Positions 17,868 through 26,376 of a stretch of DNA of 64,000 nt are shown piece by piece. The stretch's first letter is position 1, and each line of letters starts with the position of its first letter. The stretch covers positions 2,272,041 to 2,336,040 of the forward strand of contig NZ_BPIK01000001.1 of NCBI RefSeq assembly GCF_026004075.1. Reading direction: 5' to 3'. A model generated the notes under the pieces. It was not told the DNA's origin. It was given only the letters and a program-made list of their open reading frames with translations, and made no database searches. The position numbers were made by a program, and so were the translations under genes. Source of the DNA: Meiothermus sp. GTDB lineage: Bacteria; Deinococcota; Deinococci; Deinococcales; Thermaceae.

Positions 17868-18698
17868 ATGACCTATGGCGACTGGGTTCTGCTGCAGGAC
17901 CGGCGGGGCCGGATGTATCTGTTTCGTCTGCAAGAAGGCGGTATGTTCAATTACCATCGGGGTTCCATCCGCCATGAGGCCATCGTCCAGGCCGGGGTCG
18001 GGCAGTTCATTGCCACCCCCCAAGGCGAGCGCCTCAGCATCCACCGCCCCACCCTGGAAGACTATGTGCTCCAGATGCCCCGCGAAGCCACCCCCACCTA
18101 CCCCAAGGATGCTGCCACCATCTGCTTTCTGCTCGACCTGGCCCCGGGTATGCAGGTGCTGGAAGCGGGTTCAGGCTCGGGTGGTCTGACGCTGTATCTG
18201 GCGCGGGCAGTGGGGCCTACGGGCCAGGTCTGGAGCTACGAGGCCCGTCCCCGGCACCTAGAACGAGCCAGACGCAACCTGAGCCAATTTGAGGATTGGG
18301 GCAATGTAAGCTGGGTGGAAGCCGACGTGTCTCAAGCCGAATTGCCGCCCAATTTCTTCGATGGCATTGCGCTGGACCTGATGGAACCCTGGACGGTGCT
18401 CCCCACCCTCACCCCTGCCCTTAAGCCAGACCGCTTCCTGGTCTGCTACCTGCCCAACCTGACCCAGGTAATTACGCTGCTCGAACAGCTCAAAACCCTG
18501 CAACTCCCGTTTTTGCACGAGCGCACCCTGGAGGTGCAGCACCGGGAGTGGGATGTGCGACCCCCCATCGCCCACCCCAGGTTTCAGCAGGTGGGGCATA
18601 CGGCATTTTTGGTGCAGCTCAGGCGGGTTGGGCAAGCCCGGAAAAACACATCGGGGGAGGCCACCGTCTTACAGCCAAACCGTAAAGTCGATCCATAA
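17868..18698 (+). CDS. trmI: tRNA (adenine-58-N1)-methyltransferase
   Basis: A 276-residue class I methyltransferase of TrmI type. The small N-terminal beta domain (GDWVLLQDRRGRMYLF, then HRGSIRHEAIV) is followed by the SAM-binding motif VLEAGSGSGGLTLYLA and the catalytic-side LDLMEPW. In Thermus TrmI methylates A58 in the T-loop of tRNAs and is needed for growth at high temperature. The enzyme is a cytoplasmic tetramer. The start is fixed by the leaderless-type -10 and by the conserved N-terminus. It stands alone. Confidence 0.93.
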   Translation: MTYGDWVLLQDRRGRMYLFRLQEGGMFNYHRGSIRHEAIVQAGVGQFIATPQGERLSIHRPTLEDYVLQMPREATPTYPKDAATICFLLDLAPGMQVLEAGSGSGGLTLYLARAVGPTGQVWSYEARPRHLERARRNLSQFEDWGNVSWVEADVSQAELPPNFFDGIALDLMEPWTVLPTLTPALKPDRFLVCYLPNLTQVITLLEQLKTLQLPFLHERTLEVQHREWDVRPPIAHPRFQQVGHTAFLVQLRRVGQARKNTSGEATVLQPNRKVDP

Positions 18699-18819
18699 TG
18701 CGCCTCCAGGGTAGGCCCTGCACGCACCATTTACCATCCGTCTGTTCAACAACGACTCGAGTTTGGGAAAAAATGAACACCCCGCCCCCCAACAAGCGAT
18801 AGAATCTGGTGAATCAGCT

Positions 18820-19476
18820 ATGCGCATTTTACTGGTCGAGGACAGTACAGATCTGGCAGGGCCGCTGGTGGCCCTGCTGCGGCGGGAGCGATACGAGGTG
18901 GAATGGGCCGACAGTATGGCCCAGGCCCAAAAGCTGATAGACGAACTCGAGCCCGACCTGATAGCCCTGGACGTGATGTTGCCGGAAGGGGACGATGCCG
19001 GTTTTCGTCTGGCCAAACAACTCCGCCGGGAAGGGTTTGGGGGGGCTATCCTGTTTCTGACCGCACGCGATACCGTAGAGGATCGGGTGCTAGGGCTGGA
19101 TTTAGGCGGAGACGATTACCTGGTGAAGCCTTTTTCCCTCGAGGAGTTTTTGGCGCGGATCCGGGCGCTGCTGCGGCGAGGCGGTACCGTGCGCCAGAAC
19201 ATCCTCGAGCGTGGCCCCCTGCGGGTAGAGTTTGATAGCCGTAAGGTGTATTGGAACCAGCGGCCGGTTTCGCTTTCGGACAAAGAGTTTGCTCTGCTCG
19301 AGCGCCTGGCTATGTACCCCGAGCGGATTTTCGGGGTGGATGAGTTGCTCAGTAAGGTATTCCCCAACACCGAGTCGGGCCACCGGATTCTGCGGGTCTA
19401 TGTACATCGCCTGAGGGAGAAGCTGGGGGAGAATGTAATTGTCACCCTACCAGGGGGATATACCTTGGGGGTCTAA
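18820..19476 (+). CDS. OmpR-type response regulator
   Basis: A 218-residue regulator. The receiver has Glu7-Asp8, phospho-acceptor Asp51 in IALDVMLP and Lys103 in YLVKPFS. The C-terminal winged helix (about 125-218) ends RVYVHRLREKLGENVIVTLP with GGYTLGV. The ATG at 18820 starts the receiver fold exactly; an in-frame start at 18763 would add 19 residues that fit nothing. TAGAAT at 18800-18805 is a good -10. The partner kinase gene follows four bases after the stop codon, and both probably work on one target set. Confidence 0.93.
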   Translation: MRILLVEDSTDLAGPLVALLRRERYEVEWADSMAQAQKLIDELEPDLIALDVMLPEGDDAGFRLAKQLRREGFGGAILFLTARDTVEDRVLGLDLGGDDYLVKPFSLEEFLARIRALLRRGGTVRQNILERGPLRVEFDSRKVYWNQRPVSLSDKEFALLERLAMYPERIFGVDELLSKVFPNTESGHRILRVYVHRLREKLGENVIVTLPGGYTLGV

Positions 19477-19480
19477 TCGG

Positions 19481-20809
19481 ATGGGAGTGCTGCCGCGCAA
19501 AACCGCTGGAGCCCTGCCCGTTTCGTTATCCGGGCCCAAAGGGCGGTGGCTGGGCGGGTTTCGCAATCGCTTGCTGCTGAGCCTATCAGCTGTGGTGGTG
19601 CTAACGGCGTTGTTGGTAGGGGCGCTGGGTTTCGTGCAATTTCAGAGCACCCTAAGCCGGGAAACCCGGCAGGTTCTCGATTCTGTAATCAACGCGGTAG
19701 AGCAGGCTTTGCTGGTTACTCCTGAGCGGGTCGTGCTCAGCCCGGATCGCCTACCGCGGCTGGCTCAGTTGAGCAGTAGCCGATTCCGGGTGATACGGGC
19801 CGAGCAGGTGTTTTTGGAAATTGGCGGTCGCTACCCTGCCGAGGCTGAGGGCTGGTTCAAAACCGAGCGGTTGCTGGAACATGGGTTCGTACTGCAAGCC
19901 GCGCTCGAGACCCGCAGCCAGCGCGAAGCCTTGCGAGCCTTCTGGCACACCGAACTCCTGGCCCTGCCCATCTCGCTGCTGCTGGCTCTGGTTGTAGCCT
20001 ACCTGCTTTTTGGCTACCTGATGCACCCAGTACGGCACCTGACCGAAGCCACCCACGCCATTGCTCAGCAGCGCTTCCCCAAACCAATTCCAGTACCCCC
20101 CGGCCAGGATGAGCTCTCCAACCTGGCCGAGAGCTTCAACCGCATGGCCCAGGCAGTGGAGGGGTTTTTGGAGCGTGAGCGCAATTTTTCACGCTATGCC
20201 TCGCACGAGCTACGCACCCCTTTAGCGGCTTTGCGGGCGCAAATTGAAGCCCTAGAGCAGGGGTTGCTCACACCCCAGGAATCGCTACCGGCCATCAAGA
20301 GGAGTCTGGAGCGCTTGGAGCGCTTGCTAGCAGCCCTGACGGCCTTAACCCACAGTCCCCGCAAAGACCCCGAGCCAGTGGAGGTGGGATTAACGTTACG
20401 CTTGGTGGTGCAAAACCTGAGCACAGAAGAGCAGCGGCGTATTACCCTAGAGGGTGACCTGGGGGCTCGAGTGCTGGGCTATGAAGAACTGCTGCAGCAG
20501 GCCTTAAGCAACCTGGTGAGCAATGCCCTCAAATTCAGCCAGGGGCGTGTGGAGGTCGAGGTGAAGCAGGGAACGGTGGTTCAAATCCACATTCGTGACC
20601 GGGGGCCCGGGGTGCCCGAGGAAGATTTGCCCCGCCTGGGTAACCCCTTTCTGCGCATGCAGCCCAGGGTAGAGGGAATGGGGCTGGGGCTGGCTTTGGT
20701 TCGACACATTGCCTCTGTGATGGGAGGTAGGCTCGAGTTTTGCAATCGCCCTGGGGGTGGCCTCGAGGCTACCCTGAGCCTGCCCAGACTCGAGGTAAGC
20801 CATGCTTAG
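19481..20809 (+). CDS. sensor histidine kinase, partner of the OmpR-type regulator
   Basis: A 442-residue membrane kinase. Two helices (about residues 29-52 and 158-180) flank an external domain of about 105 residues. Then come a HAMP domain, the dimerisation domain with His242 in YASHELRTPLAAL, and an ATPase domain with the N box (LSNLVSNALKFS), G1 (DRGPGVPEED) and G2 (GMGLGLALVRHIASVMGG). The ATG at 19481 is four bases after the regulator gene. The 3' end overlaps the following exported-protein gene by eight bases, so all three genes are probably one operon and the last may be a target or accessory of the sensor. Confidence 0.92.
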   Translation: MGVLPRKTAGALPVSLSGPKGRWLGGFRNRLLLSLSAVVVLTALLVGALGFVQFQSTLSRETRQVLDSVINAVEQALLVTPERVVLSPDRLPRLAQLSSSRFRVIRAEQVFLEIGGRYPAEAEGWFKTERLLEHGFVLQAALETRSQREALRAFWHTELLALPISLLLALVVAYLLFGYLMHPVRHLTEATHAIAQQRFPKPIPVPPGQDELSNLAESFNRMAQAVEGFLERERNFSRYASHELRTPLAALRAQIEALEQGLLTPQESLPAIKRSLERLERLLAALTALTHSPRKDPEPVEVGLTLRLVVQNLSTEEQRRITLEGDLGARVLGYEELLQQALSNLVSNALKFSQGRVEVEVKQGTVVQIHIRDRGPGVPEEDLPRLGNPFLRMQPRVEGMGLGLALVRHIASVMGGRLEFCNRPGGGLEATLSLPRLEVSHA

Positions 20810-21587
20810 TATCCGCAGCGCACTCTTACTATGGATTGCCCTTGCCTTGGCCATGCCCTCCGGCTTGGCTGCCCAGGTCAATGCCAGCAGTCAACCCGAC
20901 CTTGTGCCCGATACTCAAGTTATTGTTCAGCGTGGCGGCGGCAACGGGAATGGCAATGGCAAGGGAAATGGTAACAGTGGCGGTAATAACGGTAACGCTG
21001 GTGGAAACGGTAACGCTGGTGGAAACGGTAACACCGGGGGCAGCAACGCCGCCGGGAACGGTAACAGCAACGCGGCTGGGAACAGCCCGAACCCCAGTTC
21101 CAACCCCTCGAGCACCCGCCAACCCCGCAGCTACATGGGCCAGGTAACGATCAGTGCTGGCGGCCTGGTTATTTCGGGGAGCGTGCGCATCCAGAGCAAT
21201 TCGCCCTGGTTGAGCCTGGCCGTGCCGGGCATGTGGCTCGAGGCCACCGGTGTCTGGGAAGACGATGTGTTTGTGGCTACCGATGTCAAGCTGCACAGCC
21301 CCGTACCCTGGGCTTTTTACCAGGGGCCAGGCAGCCTGGTGGGGGCCAGTCAGTACCAGTTTGTGAGCGCATGGCTTACCAATAACCGCAACGACCCTTT
21401 CCTGGCGCTTCGGGCTGCCGACGAGCAGTCCCAGGTTCGGGTGGTGGCCTATTTCGATGGAAACAAGTTTCGGGCGCTTCCGAGTAGTTTTCCAGTACCC
21501 CCTGGGCTCAAACCTGGTTGGTACGAGTTGATAGGTACTGCGGGCCCCCAAGGGCTGGTCTGGTCTTCGAGCAAAACCTTCCCGTAG
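20802..21587 (+). CDS. exported Gly/Asn-rich protein with a DUF5666-like domain
   Basis: A 261-residue protein. Residues 1-24 form a signal peptide (MLSIRSALLLWIALALAMPS, then GLAAQ). Residues 45-95 are a low-complexity Gly/Asn stretch made by imperfect short repeats. The rest (about 110-261) is beta-rich, with GSVRIQSNSPWLSLAVPGMW and FVATDVKLHS, resembling DUF5666-type beta barrels. The function is unknown. The gene starts inside the 3' end of the kinase gene, so its synthesis is coupled to the two-component system. A role as a signal-modifying periplasmic partner is possible but only inferred. Confidence 0.75.
   Translation: MLSIRSALLLWIALALAMPSGLAAQVNASSQPDLVPDTQVIVQRGGGNGNGNGKGNGNSGGNNGNAGGNGNAGGNGNTGGSNAAGNGNSNAAGNSPNPSSNPSSTRQPRSYMGQVTISAGGLVISGSVRIQSNSPWLSLAVPGMWLEATGVWEDDVFVATDVKLHSPVPWAFYQGPGSLVGASQYQFVSAWLTNNRNDPFLALRAADEQSQVRVVAYFDGNKFRALPSSFPVPPGLKPGWYELIGTAGPQGLVWSSSKTFP
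20935..21090 (+). repeat. short tandem repeats encoding the Gly/Asn linker
   Basis: The 18-base unit GGTAACGCTGGTGGAAAC occurs twice exactly (20991-21008 and 21009-21026) within a longer degenerate GGNAAY array. Unit number could change by slippage without shifting the reading frame. Confidence 0.75.
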
Positions 21588-21743
21588 AACCGCAAAAGAA
21601 ACTATCAAGTACGCCAAGGGTATAGTTGCAAACCGCACCTGAAAAATCCGCCGAATACCTTTTGGGATCTTACCCGGGCATTTTCTGAATAACCGGGCCG
21701 CTCGAGGCTTCACCAAAGGCCTATACTTGGCCGGGAGGCTCGG

Positions 21744-23261
21744 ATGGAAGGTTTGCAGATACACACAGTGGTGCGCACGCTGGCCCCCCAGCTACCCCGG
21801 CGCAGCCTGGGCTGGGCGTTCCCCGACGAGGGCACCGCTGCCCTGCTTCTGGAAGGGCTGGGCAATCTATTGTTGCGCTACCGCCCACCCCATCCCCTTC
21901 TGGCACTGGAGGCCGATCGTGTGGCGGGCGAGGCCAAAACCCCTTTTCAGCGCCTCCTCGAGGCCCGCTGCAAAGGGCGCTTGCTAAAAATTGAACAGCT
22001 CAAGCTCGACCGGGTGGTGTTTTTGGAGTTCGAAGGGGAAAAGGGCTTTGTGGACACCGCCCCCACCCGGCTGGTCTTCGAGCTCACGGGCCGCAACGCC
22101 AACCTGATGGTTTTGGATCTCGAGGGCCGGATTATCGGCATAGACCGCCCGGTTACGCCCGCCATCAACCGCTACCGCGAACTGCGGAGCGGGCTTTTTT
22201 ATACCCCGCCCCCGCCCTACCAGAAGCTCGACCCCCGCACCCTGCAGGAAGACGAACTGAAACCCTTTGTGGGCCAGCCCCTCGCGCAGCTCATCAAAAA
22301 CCTGGACGGGATGGGCCAGGCCCTGGGGGCCGAGCTCTGCCGCCGCGCACACCTGAGCCCGGAAACCCCGCTCGAGCCCGCGCACCTGCCACTTATCCAC
22401 AGGGTTATCCACAGCCTGGTCGAGCAACCCAGCCTGCAAACCACCACTCCCGACCTCCAGGCCGCCTGGGCGCAGGAAGAAGCTGAAGCCCTGCGCAAAC
22501 CCCTGCGCGAGGCCCTTGAGCGGCAGATGCGAACCCTGCAGGCCCGCCTGGGGGATGCCCACAACGCCCTGGAGCGCCTGGAGGAGGCCCAGCGCCTGCG
22601 GAACTGGGGCGACTTGCTGATGGCCTACGGCCACCAGCTTCAGCCGGGGCCAAAGGCCACGCTGGAGGATTTTTCCGGCCAGATGGTGGAAATTCCCCTG
22701 GAAGCCGGGCTCTCCCCCATTCAAAACGCCAGCCGCTTCTATGCCCGGGCCAAGCGCCTCGAGGCCAACGCCGAGCGGGCTCTGGAGCAGATACCGGCCC
22801 TGGAGGCCCAGATCGCCGGGCTCGAGCAGGAGCTGGCCCAGCTCGAGCAGCGCTCCCGCCAGGAGTTGCAGGCCCTGGGCCGCAAAACCCGCGAGAAAGG
22901 CCCCCAGGTGGGTCTGCGCCTCACCAGCCCCAGCGGCTTCGAGGTCTGGGTGGGGCGCAACAGCAAGGAAAACGACCTCCTGACCCGCATGGCCCACTCC
23001 GAAGACCTCTGGTTCCACGCCCAGGGCCTCCCCGGTTCGCACGTGATCCTGCGCACCCAGGGCCGCAGTGCACCCCTGCCCGACCTGCTCTACGCCGCAC
23101 AGCTCGCCGCCCACCACTCCAAGGCCCGGGGCGAGAAAAACGTACCGGTGGACTATACCGCCAAAAAACACGTCTGGCGGCCCCGCAAAGCGGCCCCCGG
23201 CCAGGTGCTGTATACCCAGGGCAGGACGCTCTTCGTGGATGCCGAGCTGCCTGCGGGTTGA
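21744..23261 (+). CDS. rqcH: Rqc2 homologue RqcH, NFACT family
   Basis: A 505-residue NFACT protein. The N-terminal NFACT-N region (with FVDTAPTRLVFELTGRNAN and IDRPVTPAINRYRELRSG) is followed by a helical/coiled-coil middle (about 240-385) and the NFACT-R domain with SEDLWFHAQGLPGSHVIL. RqcH binds split 50S subunits carrying stalled peptidyl-tRNA and adds C-terminal alanine tails that mark the peptide for degradation. The start has GGGAGG upstream and a TATACT -10 at 21722-21727. The gene is convergent with the antiporter gene; a GGGGGT/ACCCCC hairpin lies in the 27-base gap between them. Confidence 0.9.
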   Translation: MEGLQIHTVVRTLAPQLPRRSLGWAFPDEGTAALLLEGLGNLLLRYRPPHPLLALEADRVAGEAKTPFQRLLEARCKGRLLKIEQLKLDRVVFLEFEGEKGFVDTAPTRLVFELTGRNANLMVLDLEGRIIGIDRPVTPAINRYRELRSGLFYTPPPPYQKLDPRTLQEDELKPFVGQPLAQLIKNLDGMGQALGAELCRRAHLSPETPLEPAHLPLIHRVIHSLVEQPSLQTTTPDLQAAWAQEEAEALRKPLREALERQMRTLQARLGDAHNALERLEEAQRLRNWGDLLMAYGHQLQPGPKATLEDFSGQMVEIPLEAGLSPIQNASRFYARAKRLEANAERALEQIPALEAQIAGLEQELAQLEQRSRQELQALGRKTREKGPQVGLRLTSPSGFEVWVGRNSKENDLLTRMAHSEDLWFHAQGLPGSHVILRTQGRSAPLPDLLYAAQLAAHHSKARGEKNVPVDYTAKKHVWRPRKAAPGQVLYTQGRTLFVDAELPAG

Positions 23262-23288
23262 GGGGGTTGTACACAGTACCCCCATGGG

Positions 23289-24518
23289 CTACCGGCTACC
23301 CACCGCTTCAGAAGGCGGTGAGGCCGCTGCTTCATCCTCGGCGCGCACCCGCAGCCCACGGGCCACCAGGGGCAGGGTGGTACCCTGTACCAGCACCGAA
23401 AACAGCACCACGAAGAAGGTGACATTGAATATCTTTTGCGCCGATTCGACCCCGGCCAGCAAAGGAAAGGTGGCCAGCACGATGGGAATGGCCCCCCGCA
23501 AACCCACCCAGGCAACAAAGACTTTTTCGTTGAGGGCAAAGCGGCGATTGGGCAGGCTCAGGAAAACCGCCACAGGCCGGGCCACCAGCATCAGAAAGAG
23601 CGCCAGCAGAATGGCCCCTACCGCCACCGAGGGAAGCTGTGAGGGAAAGACCAGCAGGCCCAGGGTGAGGAACATCCCAATCTCCATCAGCCAGGTGTTG
23701 CCCTCATGAAAGGCCAGCAGCGCCGTCTTGCGGGGAAAGTCGCTGTTGCCCACCACCACCCCCGCCACATAAGCCGCCAAAAAGCCACTGCCGCCCAGCA
23801 CGGCAGTGAGCGAAAACACCAGAAGCATCAGCGTGACCGACAGAACTGCATACAGCCCATCGAAGCTGAGCCGGATGTTTTGCAAAATCCAGGCCACCGC
23901 CCGCCCCAGGCTGTAACCCAGCAGAAGGCCCAACAGCATCTGCTGGACGAACATGGGCAGAATCTGCCAGGCGCTCATCTCGGGGCGGGTCAGAAGGGCG
24001 GTCAGGCCAATGGTCAGAAACACCGCCATGGGGTCGTTGGTGCCCGACTCGAACTCGAGCAGAGGCCGCAGGTGCTTGCGCAGGCGCACAGCCCGCTCGC
24101 GCAGCACCCCAAACACCGCGCTGGCATCGGTGCTGGAAACAATCGCACCGAGCAGGAGGGCCTCGAGCCAATCCAGGTCTAGCACCCAATGGGCGAACAT
24201 GCCCGTTAGGAGCATGGTGAAGAACACACCCAAAGTAGCCAGGGACAGACCAGCCCCCAGCACCGGACGTACCGCATTCCAGCGGGTAAAGAGCCCACCC
24301 GAATAGAGGATGAAGACAAGGGCCACCGTGCCGATGAGTTGGGCCACGTAGTAGTTATCGAACCAGATACCCCCCGGCCCATCGCTGCCAGCCAGCATCC
24401 CTATGAGCAAAAACAAGAGCAGCCCTGGCACCCCCAGCCGCCCACCCAGCTTGGTGGCCAGCACGCTGAGAAGCAGCAGGATGCTGGCGATCAGCAGAAG
24501 GGTCTCCGGTCTCGGCAA
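23289..24518 (-). CDS. cation:proton antiporter, CPA1/NhaP type
   Basis: A 409-residue integral membrane protein with about 12 helices. Conserved features include VSSTDASAVFGVLRE and EFESGTNDPMAVFLT, which hold the acidic residues for ion exchange, and VAWVGLRGAIPIVLA near the end. It exchanges Na+ or K+ for H+ across the inner membrane. I place the start at TTG 24518 because GGGGAGG lies five bases upstream; the longer frame to 24581 adds a hydrophilic tail with no family support, and GTG at 24524 overlaps the ribosome binding site. The long C-terminal regulatory domain of many NhaP2 proteins is absent. Confidence 0.87.
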   Translation of the reverse strand: MPRPETLLLIASILLLLSVLATKLGGRLGVPGLLLFLLIGMLAGSDGPGGIWFDNYYVAQLIGTVALVFILYSGGLFTRWNAVRPVLGAGLSLATLGVFFTMLLTGMFAHWVLDLDWLEALLLGAIVSSTDASAVFGVLRERAVRLRKHLRPLLEFESGTNDPMAVFLTIGLTALLTRPEMSAWQILPMFVQQMLLGLLLGYSLGRAVAWILQNIRLSFDGLYAVLSVTLMLLVFSLTAVLGGSGFLAAYVAGVVVGNSDFPRKTALLAFHEGNTWLMEIGMFLTLGLLVFPSQLPSVAVGAILLALFLMLVARPVAVFLSLPNRRFALNEKVFVAWVGLRGAIPIVLATFPLLAGVESAQKIFNVTFFVVLFSVLVQGTTLPLVARGLRVRAEDEAAASPPSEAVGSR

Positions 24519-24623
24519 ATACACCTCCCCCGTCTCCCGGCAAAACTGCCGGGCAACATAGCGCTCTGGTGCGCGAAGCACCCTAGGCCCAGTATGCTGC
24601 CAAATCGGGCCTAAAGCAGGGGT

Positions 24624-25400
24624 TTAGTTCCCAATTCGCGTATGCAGGTCGCCGATGCCCTCGATGGCTACCTCCACGTGGTCGCCGGGCTTGAGCTCGC
24701 CCACCCCTTCGGGGGTGCCGGTCAGTACCACATCGCCGGGCTCGAGGGTCATAAAGCTGCTGATGTAGGAGAGAATTTTAGCCACCGGGAAGATCATCAG
24801 GCTGGTGTGGGCCTCCTGGCGCAGCTCGCCGTTGACGTAGGTGCGCAAGGTGGTGTTCTGGGGATCGAGCGAGGTCACCAGCCAGGGCCCCAGGGGGCAG
24901 AACTTGTCGGCGGACTTGGCCCGTACCCACTGCAGGTCGGTTTTTTGCTTGTCGCGGGCGGTGACGTCCAGGGCGCAGGTATAGCCCAGCACGTGCTCGA
25001 GGGCCTCGCTCTCGGGCACGTTTTTCATGCGACTTTCAATCACCACCGCCAGCTCCCCTTCGTAGTGCAGCAGGTTGGTGAAGCTGGGGTAGGGCACCAC
25101 ATCGCCCGAGCGCTCGGGGCGGGCCGGGTTGGCCGGGTGGGCCAGGGTGTTGGGGCCTTTCAGGAACAGACCCGGCTCCTTGGGCAGATCCCCGCCGAAG
25201 TCGTGGCCCATCTCGCGGATGTGGTCGAGGTAATTGCGCCCCACGCAGACAATCTTGGTAGGGGCGGCCGGGGCCAGCAGGGTCACGCCCCCCAGGTCAA
25301 AATGACGGCCCGTGGGGTTGCCCGCCGGGCCGTCGGTTTCGTGAATGGTCTCGCCTTCCAGTATCCCCCATTGACCCGCATCGAACCGTACAATCTTCAT
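24624..25400 (-). CDS. fumarylacetoacetate hydrolase (FAH) family protein
   Basis: A 258-residue protein of the size of single FAH-domain enzymes. Family features are [36 protein letters not shown] with a metal-binding Glu, DVTARDKQ and [17 protein letters not shown]. Such enzymes cleave C-C bonds or decarboxylate and isomerise beta-keto acids using Mg2+ or Mn2+; oxaloacetate decarboxylase and fumarylpyruvate hydrolase are both in the family, so the substrate is not assigned. It stands alone with a leaderless-type -10 box. Confidence 0.88.
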   Translation of the reverse strand: MKIVRFDAGQWGILEGETIHETDGPAGNPTGRHFDLGGVTLLAPAAPTKIVCVGRNYLDHIREMGHDFGGDLPKEPGLFLKGPNTLAHPANPARPERSGDVVPYPSFTNLLHYEGELAVVIESRMKNVPESEALEHVLGYTCALDVTARDKQKTDLQWVRAKSADKFCPLGPWLVTSLDPQNTTLRTYVNGELRQEAHTSLMIFPVAKILSYISSFMTLEPGDVVLTGTPEGVGELKPGDHVEVAIEGIGDLHTRIGN

Positions 25401-25409
25401 AGTGGCTCA

Positions 25410-25415
25410 AGTATA
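25410..25415 (-). promoter_or_regulatory. -10 element of the FAH-family gene, leaderless type
   Basis: TATACT on the minus strand, nine bases before the ATG at 25400. Confidence 0.5.
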
Positions 25416-25538
25416 CCGTTGTCCGAGGCTCCTGCCCTGGGACGTTTGACTTACTCCACCGGCGTTACAAAAAATCTGCACTGCAAAGTGTTAGAGTCTA
25501 CAGCAGGCAACCTCGAGGTCGTTGCGAAAGGAGCTGGC

Positions 25539-26330
25539 ATGAACGCACTCTTACTCTGGATTCTGGGCATTCTGGGCGTGCTTATTTTGCTTTGGGGCCT
25601 CACCCGCCTATCGCGCGGTGGGCTGGCCTGGATGGGCTTTGGTTTGATGCTGGGCTTGGCCGGGCTGGGCGGAGCCTGGCTGCACCAGCAGTACGGCACC
25701 GCGGTGTTCTGGGGCCTGGGGGTGCTGGGAGTGCTGTTGCTGGTCTGGGCCCTGCTCAACCTCAGAAGTCGCCTGGCGGGCTGGATCACCGCCCTGGCGG
25801 TGCTGCTGGCCCTCACCGGCTTTGGCAGCATCGTGCTGCTGAATAGCAGCAGCCCCAACCTGCTCACCTCGGGCACCATCCCCAACCCGCTCGACAACCT
25901 CCAGACAAGCCCCACCGCACCCGACAGCTCCACGCCCACCCCACCGGCCGAAACCGCCCCCGAACCAACCCCCACCCCGCCCGAGCCCAGTCCCCTGCCC
26001 ACGCCGGAACCCGCCCCTACCCCATCTTCACCTACCCCGGAGCCGCTACCCCCAACATCTAGCCCCACCCCGCCCGCTGCTACGGGCAGTCTGCGCGAGG
26101 TGGAGCCGGCCTGCCCCTGTCTCCTCAATGTGCAGGTGAAAGCACCCAACCCCACGGTGCGCATTCTGCAGGGCACCACCGAGGTAGCCAGCAGTCGGCA
26201 GGAGCGCTCGAGCTTCCTGCTCGAGGCCGGCGACTACACCCTGCAGGTCGAGGCCCCCGGCTACCGGACGTTTAGCGCACTGATCAACGTACCTAACAAC
26301 AAAAACCTCGAGATCGAGCTGGCGCAGTAA
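25539..26330 (+). CDS. membrane protein with a Pro-rich linker and a PEGA domain
   Basis: A 263-residue protein. Three hydrophobic segments (about residues 1-20, 30-48 and 55-105) form the membrane part. Residues 130-190 are a Pro/Thr/Ser/Glu linker. The C-terminal 65 residues match a PEGA domain: FLLEAGDYTLQVEAPGYRTF, then a beta strand ending NKNLEIELAQ. PEGA domains are found in surface-exposed bacterial proteins, so the tail is probably outside the membrane. The ATG at 25539 has AAAGGAG upstream; the frame continues open far upstream over the FAH gene but is antisense there and is not used. Function unknown. Confidence 0.75.
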   Translation: MNALLLWILGILGVLILLWGLTRLSRGGLAWMGFGLMLGLAGLGGAWLHQQYGTAVFWGLGVLGVLLLVWALLNLRSRLAGWITALAVLLALTGFGSIVLLNSSSPNLLTSGTIPNPLDNLQTSPTAPDSSTPTPPAETAPEPTPTPPEPSPLPTPEPAPTPSSPTPEPLPPTSSPTPPAATGSLREVEPACPCLLNVQVKAPNPTVRILQGTTEVASSRQERSSFLLEAGDYTLQVEAPGYRTFSALINVPNNKNLEIELAQ

Positions 26331-26338
26331 GGATTTGC

Positions 26339-26372
26339 TTGCACGTTACACTACACCCCGGTATGGTGTAGT
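26339..26372 (+). promoter_or_regulatory. promoter with overlapping palindromic operator
   Basis: TTGCAC (26339-26344) and TATGGT (26362-26367) are 17 bp apart and the -10 ends nine bases before a GTG start. ACTACACC (26350-26357) and GGTGTAGT (26365-26372) form a perfect 8-bp inverted repeat with a 7-base spacer that covers the spacer and -10. A repressor bound here would block RNA polymerase. Confidence 0.6.
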
Positions 26373-26376
26373 TACT

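Noticed and set aside
20829-21764. 311-codon minus-strand frame opposite the Gly/Asn-rich gene
   Set aside because: It is produced by the repetitive GGNAAY sequence read in reverse. The plus-strand product has a signal peptide and is coupled to the kinase gene.
21984-23285. Long minus-strand open frame of 433 codons opposite rqcH
   Set aside because: It is the antisense shadow of a well-recognised NFACT gene. High GC makes such frames common, and its product has no domain or signal.
24642-25538. N-terminal extension of the PEGA protein over 299 codons
   Set aside because: It runs antisense through the FAH-family gene. The ATG at 25539 has a proper ribosome binding site and begins the first membrane helix.
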